A DNA stretch of 64,000 bases from contig PYSS01000003.1 of NCBI GenBank assembly GCA_003049465.1, forward strand, positions 434,001 through 498,000. Reading direction: 5' to 3'. Position numbers and translations under genes: made by a program. This stretch comes from Magnaporthiopsis rhizophila (taxonomy: Eukaryota; Ascomycota; Sordariomycetes; Magnaporthales; Magnaporthaceae). Of the stretch, positions 23,780 through 34,712 are shown one piece after another. Below the pieces are notes generated by a model. It saw nothing but the letters and a program-made list of their open reading frames with translations. It made no database searches and was not told the DNA's origin. Position 1 is the stretch's first letter. Every line of letters begins with the position of its first letter.

Positions 23780-24360
23780 GGCACTTCTCTCGCCTCATTC
23801 CCTTTCTTCTTCTGCTTTTTGGCACCTTTTCCTTCTTCTGTTACTTACTCGTCTTTCCTTTTTTTTCTCCCTCTGCTTTCTACTTTGTACTTCACCTCTC
23901 TTTTTTTACTTGTTCTTCTGCCTCTCCTTCCTCGTTTCTTTTACCCCTTCTCTTTTTTCTTTCTCCTCCTAAGTGTTTTCGTTACTTTTTCCATGGTACC
24001 CTGTCTTTTCTCCTCATTTCCCCTGCTTTCGTCCTACCTTTCGCCCTGTTTTTGCCCTGTTTTCGGATCTGTTTCTTGCTTTATTTTTTGCCCTGCTTCT
24101 TGTTTTGCTTCAATTCTGCTTTTGCTGTATTTCCTGGTATGCCCTTCGTTTTGCTTTCCGCCGCTTTTTCGTCCTGTTTTCTCCCTTTCTTTTTTCCCCT
24201 TTTGTTATTCTGCCGGTTTTCTGGCCTTTTTTTTTCTGCCCTGCCCTTTACTCGTTTTGCTCCTTATTCACGAGCGTTGCATTTGTTTTTCGGCCTTCGC
24301 GTGCTTCTCTGCTTTTGAGCTTGTTATCAGGTTTCGTTTTACTTCCTCTTCCCCGTTGAT
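23780..24360. repeat. Pyrimidine-rich tract 2 with GCCCTGTTTT-like quasi-repeats
   Basis: About 580 bp in which purines are rare on the + strand. Short related words such as GCCCTGTTTT, GCCCTGCTTC and GTCCTGTTTT recur, suggesting an old degenerate repeat. Confidence 0.7.
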
Positions 24361-24849
24361 CCCACGAGCCTTCAAATCATGGTTACACGCTTGCTTTCAA
24401 GAACGAAAGCCCGCAGAATTCGTGCGCACTGCTTTCGAAGTCCGTATTTTCGCCCTACTGCTTGTATGCAACGTTTGAGCATATCTGACATGGGTTGCTA
24501 CATCCGAGAACGCACCCGAAAGTCTGCAGTGAAACCATTTAAGCAGACACTTGGACCATAACCTTCGCCAGTTGTTGGGAGTCCGAGATTCATGCAGAGG
24601 TCCTTCAATGTTGTAATTGCAACGACGACATGGAGCATATTGCTCGCCCCGCGTGACAAGCTGTCAAAGTGCAAGTGTCAAGTGGCAATCAAAATACGGC
24701 GGCGGGTCTGTGAAGCTTAAACAGTGCTGGGGCAACGCCTGACGTTTCCGCAGCCCCAGCAACGATGTTTGCAAAGCCTTGTCAACCCGAAAATGGCACG
24801 CCACGTACAATTCTCCCGAGCATGCAGCTACGGTCCCTGCCCAGGTCCC

Positions 24850-24859
24850 TACCTAGGTA
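24850..24859. repeat. TACCTAGGTA palindrome
   Basis: Perfect copy about 800 bp upstream of the secreted-protein gene at 25649. Confidence 0.7.
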
Positions 24860-25401
24860 GGTGTACGCAGCTGGGGGTACTACAGGGATTAAACAAAGCA
24901 TTTTGCTGTCGTCGTGTTGTTGCGGGCTGTTGATATCGAGTCATTGTCGGACACGGTTTGGGGGGGTATATACAGACACGACTATATATCGTGCAATTAT
25001 TGCTACTCAATGCGACTGCCAAGAGGCTTCGCTTCGTGCTGCTGTTAAGGTGGCATCCGTTGACAGCCTACAGAAGGACCGCGAACGGGCACAGGCCTTC
25101 AGCATCAGCAAGGGAACGCGTCGAAGCTGTCCAACGCAGCCGTGCGCGTCCCGGATTGAGGCATGTAAATGCCACGGCGGGCCGAGTCTATGTGGTTAAT
25201 GTCTCGGGGCGGATCCCCGGGGCGGCACCCCCACGTTGTAATTACGACCCCCGTGTCTGAGCTTGGCCGTCCGAACCCCAACCCGAAATGGCAGGACGTG
25301 AGTAGCATCGTCTGAATGTACCACGACGTGGGCAGGGCGCAATCTACGGCTGCCCGGTACGGTGCCTGACGGACGGGGAGCGAATATGATGATCGTTTTG
25401 G

Positions 25402-25407
25402 TATAAG
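25402..25407 (+). promoter_or_regulatory. Putative TATA element of the secreted-protein gene at 25649
   Basis: TATAAG lies 247 bp upstream of the ATG. The following leader is A/C-rich and ends with a run of CAA triplets (about 25614-25632), often seen in unstructured fungal leaders. Confidence 0.35.
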
Positions 25408-25648
25408 AGGGAGGGCATCTTGCCGCATCTCGACCAGAAGAAAAGCCTCCATCATCATCCCATTCGTTCAAGCATCAGTCTCATTTACAGTTTCATTTCT
25501 ACAACGTCGCTTGCGACCATCTACAACAAACATCTTCATCTATACTCACAACCGCCCATCAAAGTTCCAGGGGAACATCCTTCATCCCCAGCTCTCCAAC
25601 AACCTAAAAGCCAACAACAACAACAACAACAACCTCCCCACCGCCAAA

Positions 25649-26089
25649 ATGAAGTTCTCCAGCACCCTCGTCTTCGTCACCATGACCCTGGCCGCCCCGA
25701 CCCAGGTGAACGTCGAGACCGCCGCGCTCGTGGCCCGCGTCGCCGCCCGGGGCCCGGCGCCGCTCGTCACCACAACCAAGGGCGATGAGATCGTGGCGCG
25801 CGACTTCGGCCTCCAGCTCTACGGCCGCAACCCGGAGCCCTCCAGCATCGGCGACTTCTTCAAGAGCGCCCTCAAGAAGCTCGGCGGCTTCGCATGGAAC
25901 GCGATCAAGAACAAGCTCGGCCTCGGCGGCAGCGCCGCTGCTGCCGCCAGTGGTGGCGCTGCCGCTGCCGCTAGCGCATCCCATTCTAAGTCCGGCGCTG
26001 GCGGCAGTGCTGGTGGCAGTGCCGGTGAGGAGTCTGGTGAGGAGTCTGGTGGCGACGCTGGTGGCGACGCTGATGAATCCAGCGACTAA
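25649..26089 (+). CDS. Small secreted protein with cationic amphipathic helix and acidic tail
   Basis: A single exon encodes 146 residues from the ATG that follows the CAA-rich leader; an upstream in-frame ATG at 25511 would bury the signal peptide and is rejected. Residues 1-15 form a short signal peptide (MKFSS start, hydrophobic core, cleavage near LA-APT). A propeptide-like stretch to about residue 62 contains ARVAAR and VARD sites suited to Kex2-type or dibasic cleavage. Residues about 66-92 carry hydrophobic residues every three to four positions (Ile67, Phe70, Phe71, Ala74, Leu75, Leu78, Phe81, Ala85, Ile86, Leu90), with five lysines and one aspartate, so they model as a strongly amphipathic cationic helix. 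A Gly/Ala/Ser spacer and an acidic Glu/Asp/Gly/Ser tail follow. There are no cysteines. This is the layout of a precursor for a membrane-active peptide masked by an acidic segment, which is inference. I recognise no family. Confidence 0.8.
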   Translation: MKFSSTLVFVTMTLAAPTQVNVETAALVARVAARGPAPLVTTTKGDEIVARDFGLQLYGRNPEPSSIGDFFKSALKKLGGFAWNAIKNKLGLGGSAAAAASGGAAAAASASHSKSGAGGSAGGSAGEESGEESGGDAGGDADESSD

Positions 26090-26909
26090 GCAGGGCAATA
26101 TCCTGTCTGCTCCTCCGCATTCGTCCCCTTTGCTGTTTTATTTTTGTCCTTTTCTTTCACACCAATCGCGGGTCGGTGTTCTTCATGACGGGGCCGCCGC
26201 TCAAGGAAGAGCGGCTGGCATTTTTTCTCTTTTCTGACTTACTTCCTGATACCTCCTGGATTCCTTTAGTCTTTTTACGACGGACTTTCAATATTTTTAA
26301 CTTTTGTACTCTACTTTTATTGATGTTCTTGGCAGCATCATCTGGCTGCTCAATTTTAAAAGCATGACAGTTACCTGGCCGACCAACCCGCACGAATACC
26401 AGACGGTGAGGCACAGTGCAGGGCTCGCGTCCGTCGACTTCTTCGGGACCTTTTTGGTCACAAGTTCGACTCCAGTGACAGAAGATCTATGTTGATACAT
26501 GCTGCGGCGTCGCAAGGATTGGCCTGACCGATTGGTGACCAACAAACGAAGCTAAGGCTGGGAAAACAAAATACGGGGAAGCAACATCAGCTTTCTTCGC
26601 GCAGTGTGGTGTCAAGATATGTTCTTTACTTTGTAAGTGATTAGACCGTCAGCTGACCGACCTTGGTTGGTATAATATCGCGAGCAGGGGGGCAACTACC
26701 GGCGCAAAGCCAGACGCCGGCCTGATTCCGTCCGAGCACAAGGGTGGAAAGGCCCGGAATGAAATAGGCACATAATTAGGAATGGGAGAAAGAAATGAAT
26801 AAAAGGATACTACTCCATGCTTCGCAATGCATCCGTATCACCCAAGATCAAATAGCAGGCTCCACGTCTGGAAACGGAGAGTTAGCAAAAGAAACAACCA
26901 GTCGCTGCG
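26090..26909. other. Convergent 3' flank between the second secreted protein and the cutinase
   Basis: No gene seen. The region probably contains the 3' untranslated ends of both neighbours; 26300-26500 is moderately AT-rich. Confidence 0.55.
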
Positions 26910-27924
26910 TCAAGCACCCAAGGGAAGCCCCATGCCAGCCGGGGTAAGCTTCGTGATGAGCAGGACAAAGTCGGCCGCCTTGCCTGCGTCGCGGTTGTAG
27001 GTAAAGTGCGGATCGAAAAGCTGCTCGCCGCCCTTGCAGATATCGTCCCCGTTGTGGCAGAAGATCAGGGTGTCGCTCGACGGCAGGCCCGGGACGGGGG
27101 CCGGGTTGTCTGCGCATGTGGGCCGTGGATGAGCAATTATGCCGTCAATGTGTAAGATGCATTAGCAGTTGGGGTGGGAGTTGGTGGGAAGGGAAAACGC
27201 ACAAGGATCCCCAAAAGTGACGGCGGCAGACACGGCAGAGATCATGCCCTGCGGCCCCAGTATCCTGGCCGCGTTGTGCACCAGCTGCCCGCCCTGGGAA
27301 TAGCCCGAGAGGATGGTCTTGGTGTGGGGACACTGCTGCTTCGCCTGGAGCACGAGGTTGGCCCTAGGTGAAGGGAAGAAAGCGGTGAAAAGAAAAACAA
27401 AGTCAGCAAAGCCGTATGAGGACACACACGCGGTCACGGCACGAGCCTCACATGGTCTGGGAGCCGCCCTGGTCGCCGCCGCTGTAGAAGCCCTCGGAGA
27501 CGGCCGGGTAGTCGACGCCCTGGACCGACATGTTGACGGCGCCGACCCGGCTGGCGAGCGCCTGGAAGAAGGGCGGCCCGGCAAAGCTGCCGACGTTGCC
27601 CGGCTCCAGCGTGCCGCGCGCGAACACGACCGTCAGCGGCCGGCACGGCGACCCGTCGACCAGGCCGTTCAGCGTGTCATTGTTGAGCTCCTGCTGCCGC
27701 CTGAGCAGGAGCGGCGGTGGCGGGGGTTGTTGTGGTTGCTGCTGCTGCTGTGGTGGTGGTGGTGGCGCAGCGGCAAGGAGGCCATCGACGTCCGAGCCGA
27801 TGCTGCTGTCCGCCGAGGATGACGGTGGCGGCGGCACCGCTATTGGTCTCGGCGCGGCTACCGTTGTTGCGGCCGACGCCAAGAGGGAGAAAATAAGCAG
27901 ACCGGCTCTGCTTCTAAGTATCAT
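26910..27924 (-). CDS. Cutinase with long Pro/Gln-rich linker
   Basis: Three exons (27924-27452, 27363-27203, 27109-26910) give 277 residues. The enzyme is a secreted serine esterase of the cutinase family (CE5), which hydrolyses plant cutin esters and similar polyesters. Signal peptide is residues 1-24. Residues 25-79 are an unusual Pro/Gln/Ser linker. The alpha/beta-hydrolase domain follows, with nucleophile Ser180 in GYSQG, Asp233 in C-x3-D-x2-C, and His246 in DPHFTY. Cys94 with Cys169 and Cys229 with Cys236 match the two family disulfides. Both introns (88 and 93 nt) have GT and AG ends and sit at phase changes that restore the family sequence; the second yields GDPYNP. The start is the ATG that begins a clean signal peptide, since the upstream in-frame ATG at 27966 adds charged residues. 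A possible TATA-like TATTTA lies at 28006-28001. Confidence 0.94.
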
Positions 27925-29053
27925 TTCTGTTTTCTCTCGTTGCTCGGGGGAGAAACTGGCTGGCAAGACGTGACGGGCAGCACAAGGATTGTGCCACCCC
28001 TAAATATCTCCTTCAGTGTCACTCGGCGATAGCCAGCCAGGAGGACGGCAACCTCGGCCTTGAGCCTGACAATATGGAGGGGAGCGGAGCCACTCCGTTG
28101 TGTGCTTTTGGCAATCTCCCCGACTTGCGCGTGTGATCAAGAGCAGAAGATATAGTAAAAGACAAGTGACAAATGATTATCAATCTCGGATAGACACGCT
28201 CGCGCGAGGGTTTATGATTAAGCAGGTCTCAACCAAATCTAGCCTGGTGATAAGCAATAACGGACAAATGAGAAACTCGAATTGTCTGGAAAGCTCAGAC
28301 GAGATCCTGCTGCAGCTATTGTAGCCCGGTCCAAAGGGGCTGCTGGCTGGAAACATCGAGACACACGGACTTATTTTAGCCGGGTCGAGCTGCAGCATCA
28401 TGTTGGCACGGGCAGAAACAGCGAGAAACCGTCGGATATTGTCGAACAGACGACCTCCGTGAGTGGCTTATTCCTCCAGTTGCGGCGGTATTGCCAACGA
28501 GAACGGTGCAAAATTGCTGCCTGTCCTATTCTTGGTTGTCCAGTCTTCCTACGACGTTCCCTTTGACCGACCGTCTCCGCCCGCTCGCCCTAAACTCTGA
28601 TCAGGTTTCGGTCTTGGGAGCATGCAGTGATTGATGAATGATCCCGCCAGGGAAGGAAGCGAGCACTCGCACGTCGCCCTGAGGGGACGCAACCGAAGCA
28701 GCTAGGCAGGCCGCCGAGTGTGGCCATGGTAAAAGCTCAGCGTATATTGCAGCGAGTAAACCCTCTACCGTGACCGAAAAAAAAAATCCCATTCCGAAAA
28801 TGATACCCGACCAACCAAGGCCCATACATCCGAGACTGGCAAATGTCCGTTTGGCAACGCCGCTCCCACAGGGGCTGTCTGCCCTGGGGAGTCGTCGGAA
28901 AAAAAAAAATCGTAAGAGTGGCCACCGTCAGCTGAGCAGCCGGATCCTCCGATGCAGTCCAGAGGGCAAGATCGAATCGATCGTTTTCGGTCGGAGATGT
29001 CGCCTTGGACTGATTCGGGTTGAATCCGGCCGTCCTATCGTCGCAACACCATT
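27925..29053. other. Intergenic region between RPS30 and cutinase
   Basis: About 1.1 kb without a supported gene. It should contain the cutinase promoter (right after 27925) and the RPS30 3' end. Confidence 0.55.
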
Positions 29054-29529
29054 TTAAGCGGTGGGATTGGGGTTCATCTGCGACGCGCATTGTCAGTTGT
29101 CGGTCTGCTATCTCGCTCCATCCACCAGGGCCACAGATCATCGCGCGCAGGCTGCGTGACCCATAGGGGATTTGACGCGTACCTTCCTCTTGCCGCCGGG
29201 CGCGAGAGTGACGTTGACGAAGCGGCGAGTGTACTGCTCCCTCTTGTGGGCACGGCCTTTGGGCCTCTTGGCCTTCTCCTGGGGCTCAACCTTGGGGGTC
29301 TGGGACTTGACCTTGCCTGATGGACAAGAGACAAACCGGGTTAGTCAACTGCAGATGGTGATTTTGAGGATTGCTCCCCAGAAAAGTCGATGCTGCCGTT
29401 TTCCTCATCGGCGGTGACGGGTCGGTCGGTGTCGAGTTTGCCGGCGAGCACACGGTCGACTCCATCGGCCAAGCGGGGAGTAGAGTAGTCCTTACCGGCG
29501 CGGGCAAGAGATCCGTGCTGCTTTCCCAT
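29054..29529 (-). CDS. RPS30: 40S ribosomal protein S30 (eS30)
   Basis: Exons 29529-29496, 29316-29183 and 29077-29054 encode 63 residues beginning [20 protein letters not shown] and ending in a short Asn/Pro tail. This matches eukaryotic eS30 along its whole length: highly basic, with the conserved [15 protein letters not shown] core. The protein sits on the small ribosomal subunit near the mRNA entry side. The introns are 179 and 105 nt, with donors GTAAGG and GTACGC and acceptors CAG. The last exon is only 24 nt. There is no ubiquitin-like (Fubi) fusion at the N-terminus, unlike in animals and as usual for fungi. Its exons are too short to stand out as open frames, so it is easily missed. 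Confidence 0.96.
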
Positions 29530-30723
29530 GTTTGCGAGATGTGATGTATTCGTCGGCTGGGACTCGTACGGGGTTTTTGCGATGCAGGAGGGGGATGATT
29601 ACGGAGTGCGATTGAACGACGACGACAAATGGTTTTTGGGGGGGTTTTCCAGGTCGGCGGGCAAATTGTGCGTGTCTGGGCTGCAAAGACTCATCCGGGG
29701 GGGGCGAGCGGATTAAGTTCGGGTAATAGCTGTGGCGGATGTGGCTTGGTTCCCACACGTGACCACGCCTCTGCGCTGTCTCTCGAGGGCACATTTGATT
29801 GGCGTGTTAAGATGATAAACAAGCGGCATGGTCAGGTCTCATCGTTATTCTATCCGCTGTACAAGGTTCTGGGCGCATGGCGGTCCCGAAAGACAGTGTC
29901 CAGTTTAAAAGAAACATGTCCTTCTCACACGAGCCGAGGAGCTATCTGCCGTGTCACGCCTCGCCATCACCAGAGCCCGCGCCGCGGAATCTAGCTGTAG
30001 TGCCTACCTAACCGTTGGTCGGACAAAGTGGTCACGCGAGACAAAATGGCGGGGATCTGGCGGTAGATAGTCCACACCGATGCTGGGGCCTACGTCAGGC
30101 CGCTGTCACCTAGCGCAGCGCGCCAGCCAGGAACGGCGAGGCAACAGTCCGAATTGAAGCCCCTTGTCCTTGCTCTCAGCGCGAGGCGGCTTCGCGCGAG
30201 TAGGAAGCCGCTGTTTCCCTGTCGTGCCACGTGCTCTTTTTGCAAGTTTGTTCTTTTTCTTGTTGGCTGTGCCCAAGCTTTTTGGTTTTGGTTTATTTAC
30301 CTTGTCGTTCCTTCTTGCATCCTCCGCCGTCCCGAGCCAACCGAGGCGGGGGCCACAGATCGAGGCGTGACCACGACGGCGCTCATTCCAACTTCCCTCA
30401 ACCCTCTATCGAGTCCTCAATCGGTCGGCCGCTATTCCAACACGGCGACGACTTCAGACGATCCAATTGCCGACTTGACCAGGCAGGCTTAGACGGACGA
30501 AGCTGGTGGTATGCAAGGCCCGAGTCTATATTATCCCGCCGGCCAACTCTAATCCGCCCAGCCGCGGTCGCGCCTCTTTGGTGTGCTCAACGGCTGCGAC
30601 GCCAGGCCTAGGCTGCCTTCAGCTCCAGCACAGATAGGGGCGTGTGCGCGCGCGGTTCGGACGTGCATCTGGTCGTACACCTGCAGGTGCCTACAGCACC
30701 CGGCTCCTGCCTGCCGACCAGTA
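29530..30723. other. Divergent promoter region between RPS30 and the Mch1-like transporter
   Basis: About 1.2 kb between divergently transcribed genes, with no supported coding sequence. A G-rich patch lies at about 29635-29710. Promoters of both genes should lie here. Confidence 0.55.
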
Positions 30724-32922
30724 ATGGCGAGTCCACCGGCTCCGGCTCCGGCTTCAGTGCCGCCGCCCGACGCCCAGCCCGCCGCTCTGCTACAGCGCCG
30801 CCGGCGATCCCTCTCCGCGAGCTCCTCGTCCTCGGCCGCCCCTTCGACGCTCGGTCCTCTTTCCTCCGCCGCGTCCTCGATCCGCTCCCTCTCACCTCTC
30901 GGCCACCGCGCCGGTCCGTGGTTCCGCCGCCGCCGGAGCAGCAGCAGCAGAAACGCCGCCGCCGCCGTCCGTGCCCGCAACCTCGCCTTCGCCTCGGCGA
31001 TCCTGTCGAGCCTGTGTGCTGGCTCCATCACCGTCTTCTCGCTCTACGGCCACATCTTCCAGTCTCGTCTGCGCTACACCCAGTTCGAAGTCAACGGTGT
31101 CGCCATCGCCGGCTCCGTGTCCTCATACCTGCCCGTGCCCTTGCTGGGCTACCTCTGCGACCGCGTTGGGCCCGCCCCGCTCTCGCTCGCCTCAGCCGGC
31201 ATCTTTGCCACCGGCTACTCACTCGCCGCCGCCGTCTTCGCCCACGTCGACGATGCCGTCCGCAGCGGCCGCCCGCCCCACGACCGCCTCCAAGGCGGCA
31301 CCGCAACCGGCGGGCCCATATCATATGCGCTCATGATCGTCGCTTTCGTCTGCATAGGCACCGGCACCGCCAGCATGTATCTCAGCGCCGTGGCCACGTG
31401 CGCCAAAAGTGAGTCACGGTGGAGGGCAGAACCGCCCGTCAGACGCGGAACGGGATGCAGATACTTGGTAGTGTACAGAACATGTTGCTGACGGTTACAC
31501 CTGACAGACTTTGGAACTGGCAAGCACCGGGGGCTCGCCCTCGCCATGCCCATCGCAGCCTTTGGGCTCAGCGGCATGTGGCAAAGTCAGTTCGGCAGCC
31601 GCGTGCTGTACGAGCGCCTTGACGACGGCACCCGTGGCGACCTCGACGTGTTCCGCTTTTTCATCTTCTTGGCCGTTGTGCTCGCGACCGCCGGCATCGT
31701 CGGCTTCTTCTGCCTCCGCATCGTAGATGAGGACGAGCTGATTGACGAGGCCGTCGAAGAGCTTGAGCGGAGCGGCCTGCTCACCAACAGCGCCCTCTTC
31801 ACACCGGGCGGCGGTGGGCTCGCCAACAGTGCTGGTGGTTACGGGACGATGGGAACGGTCATAGAGAGGCCCAACCCCTTCGACGACCCCGCGGACGGAG
31901 CTACCGCCAACAGCGACGACGTCAACAGTTCCAGTGACGACACCGCTGTCAACCCCGGTAGCAGCGTCCGTGTTCTCGATCCGTCGTTTAAGGGCCCGGA
32001 CGAGGAAGCGGCGCTCCTGACTGGCGAGCACGAGGTCGAGAACCTGCAGGCGATAAAGAAGGAGTGGGTGCTCAACGCTGAGACGCGCCGGTTCCTGACG
32101 GACCACACCATGTGGCTGTTCGCCGCTGGCTTCTTCTTCATGGTCGGGCCCGGCGAGGCCTTCATCAACAACATGGGCACCGTCATCGAGACGCTGTACC
32201 CGCCTGCGACCCAGGGTGGTGGCGGCGCCGGCCACCCACTGACGACGGCCGCGACCCACGTCTCCATCGTCGGCATCACCAGCACCATCGCCCGCCTGGT
32301 CACGGGCACGCTGACAGACCTGCTGGCGCCCAGCCCGGGAAGCCGCCACATCCAGCTCACCGGGTCACAAATCCTCGAGCCCCGCCCGGCGTCGTCGGGC
32401 TGGTTCTCGCGCAGGCCCTCCATCTCGCGCGTCAGCTTCCTCTTGTTCTCGGCCGCGCTCCTCTCGGCCGGCCTGGCAACGCTGGCCTCCGGGGTGGCGC
32501 AGGGGCACGGCGAGCGCTTCTGGATCGTGTCCAGCCTGGTCGGGGCCGGGTACGGCGCCGTCTTCAGCCTGACACCCATCATCATCACTGTCATTTGGGG
32601 CGTCGAGAACTTTGCCACCAACTGGGGCATCGTCGCCATCATGCCCGCCCTGGGCGCGACCATGTGGGGGCTCATCTACTCGGCCGTCTACCAGGCCGGC
32701 GCGTCGGGAGGTGCCGGCAGCAGAGGCGCTCACTCTTCGCGGCAGCAGGGCAGCTCCAGCGGCGGCGGCGGCGGAGACGGCGGCGACATTTTCTGCTACG
32801 GCGCAATGTGCTATGCCACCACCTTCTGGGCCATGTCGGCGAGCGTCTGGGTAGCGTGTGCCTTGGTGGTCGTTGCCTGGAAGGGCAGAAACGGCTGGGC
32901 ACAAAGGGGGATCGTGATCTGA
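30724..32922 (+). CDS. mch1: MFS transporter, Mch1-like (monocarboxylate-transporter-homologue family)
   Basis: Two exons (30724-31408 and 31508-32922) encode 699 residues. The first ATG with a continuous membrane body is at 30724. Residues 1-85 are a cytosolic Pro/Ser/Arg-rich extension. The first membrane helix is at about 87-108, and some 12 hydrophobic segments follow in two halves. The two halves are split by a long hydrophilic loop rich in Ser, Asn, Glu and Asp (roughly 300-420), as in yeast Mch1 and plant nodulin-like (NFD) MFS proteins. GLALAMPIAAFGLSGMWQSQ after the intron is typical of the group. A second insert between helices in the C-terminal half is Gly/Ser-rich (SSGGGGGDGGD). 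Yeast Mch1 is an orphan vacuolar-membrane protein, not a proven monocarboxylate carrier, so the substrate is unknown. The 99-nt intron has GTGAGT, CTGAC and CAG. Confidence 0.88.
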
Positions 32923-33675
32923 CCCTCGTGGTGCGATCCATATTTCGCCCTTTTTGAATAGATTGCTTGTATCTGGTATCTACACTTGTCAAGTTTCCCT
33001 TTATATTCTCGCATACTCTGCATATTTTACTTCCCGCTACTCTTTTTACACCTCCTTCATTGCTGTCTCTCCTTTCTTGCCTGGTCCATCTGTCCCTCTC
33101 CTTGCGATTCCTTTTGGCGTTTCCGGCATGGTGTGCATTTGATCGGATGGTTTTCTTTGGCATTGAATGCATAATTCGTCCATCTTCCCGCCCTATAGCA
33201 GCGGCAGCATATGATGATAGAGAATTTTGGGAGGCATATAACATCACAATACATTTGCTTAGCTCTTGTACTCTACTGCGCTGTGACACCCGTATGAACT
33301 GGCCTGCCACGGATCTTCCATGGGATTCCAACGCACGTACCCTTTCTTCCTTCCCTTACGCTTGGGCCTAGTACGTCTGTCGGGAGAATATCTCCGGGAG
33401 GAGGCCGCCCGGGCCCTCTTGGTTACCAAGTACGCGCTACTGTGTTATGTCTGCCTAGGAGCCCCCTCCTGTTTTTCTTGCTGTTTGTCTTTTCATTCCC
33501 CTAGGTGTGATGGCAGACGTATTCTCTCACCCCGCCTCCGTGTCCAAACAGGTCCGAGCCCCAACGGGAAGGGTGTTGATTGGCCAAGCCTGCGAATGAA
33601 TGTCTTACAGTACACACAGACGCCAACGGCAAACATCCCTTGCAACGGAGCGCCACCATGATGTTATCCTTGAAG

Positions 33676-33698
33676 CGAGAGAGAGAGAGAGAGAGAGA
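33676..33698. repeat. (GA)n microsatellite
   Basis: About eleven GA units in an AT-richer flank. Confidence 0.85.
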
Positions 33699-34200
33699 AA
33701 TGAGCGATAATACTCCACAATCCTGGGATATCGATGCTTGTGAGAACGATAATAATAAAGGGATATGAATACCTGGCGCTTGCTGCGTGCCCCGCCCAGC
33801 TGATCTTGTTTCGAGGAGGAGTTGAGGTTGATATTAGAAGCTAGAAATTCCCGGACGCCAAACGTGGAGGGGGCGCCAGAGTTTTTGACTTGTGCTGCTG
33901 CCACCGGCGATCCTCCGAAAAATGCCGTGCTTGGCGCGTGTCGATCCAAAAATAGGGTGCGGTCATCGGATATTAGGTAGTCTTAGGCAAAACCGTTTTT
34001 GTTTTCTCTTCTAGGTACTCCTTTACCCATCGCACGCCCCTCCATGAAATAGCAGCGGTTGAACTAAGAAAAGTGGCCAACTACCTACATAAACAAGCGA
34101 GCCCCAATAATGGCGAAACAACCTAGGAGGACATCCACTACCCTTAGTGCAGAACGCTAAAAAGTACCATGCAGAAGCCTGGTCATGGAAGTTAGCGCGG

Positions 34201-34201
34201 C

Positions 34202-34233
<32 letters not shown>
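34201..34233. repeat. (CTTTT)5 followed by poly-T
   Basis: Five perfect CTTTT units, the last running into a T homopolymer. Confidence 0.85.
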
Positions 34234-34712
34234 CTTTTGTTCGGGACGGAGTTGTTTTGGCGCTGCTCTAGCCAGGCTGGCTAAACTAGCATATGTGAAG
34301 TGCAAACATGAGCGTGATTCGGGTGTTGACGGAAACGACGACTGGTAGGGGCTTCGAGCCACCATACAAGCTGATCCAGCGGGGAAGCATGTCAGGCCGT
34401 CGGCAGTCAGCTTCTTTGTGGCCGGCCTGGCAACGAGAATAAACGTGGATTATCACATGCGGACATAACATACAAGACAGCATCACGATAATCACAAGGC
34501 CGTGTTACTCTATTGAGCTAAAGTTATTAATACTACTCTCTATATCCAAAACGACATGACCGGCATGATATTAAGCGCGGTTGGTCTTTCCAACCACATA
34601 GGAAAGCAGACTTTATCCAGATAGCCAAAAGCAAATAAGGCAGAGAGATACAAGGCGCGCCTGGACCCATAGCAAGAACATGTGGGAAAGTAACAAGAAA
34701 TCACCTCAGGGC

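Larger units (their letters stand above)
21913..25648. other. Long intergenic region with tandem repeats and pyrimidine tracts
   Basis: No gene is supported in 3.7 kb. The forward-strand frames at 23749-24478 are Phe/Leu/Ser/Cys-rich in all three phases because the DNA is almost all T and C, and they are not accepted as genes. Content seen: a 20-bp tandem repeat (22831-22925), two T/C tracts, one TACCTAGGTA palindrome, and the promoter and leader of the gene at 25649. Confidence 0.6.
32923..34712. other. Convergent 3' flank between the Mch1-like and LRR-like genes
   Basis: No supported gene. It includes a T-rich 3' untranslated stretch after 32940, a GA microsatellite at 33676-33698 and CTTTT repeats at 34201-34233. 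Confidence 0.55.

Noticed and set aside
23749..24478. Long open frames on the + strand (up to 219 codons) rich in Phe, Leu, Ser and Cys
   Set aside because: All three forward phases are open because the DNA is almost purely T and C; translation has no domain and resembles no secreted or membrane protein pattern beyond composition.
25511..25648. Upstream in-frame start for the second secreted protein
   Set aside because: It would add 46 polar residues ahead of a clean signal peptide, and the intervening DNA looks like a CAA-rich leader.
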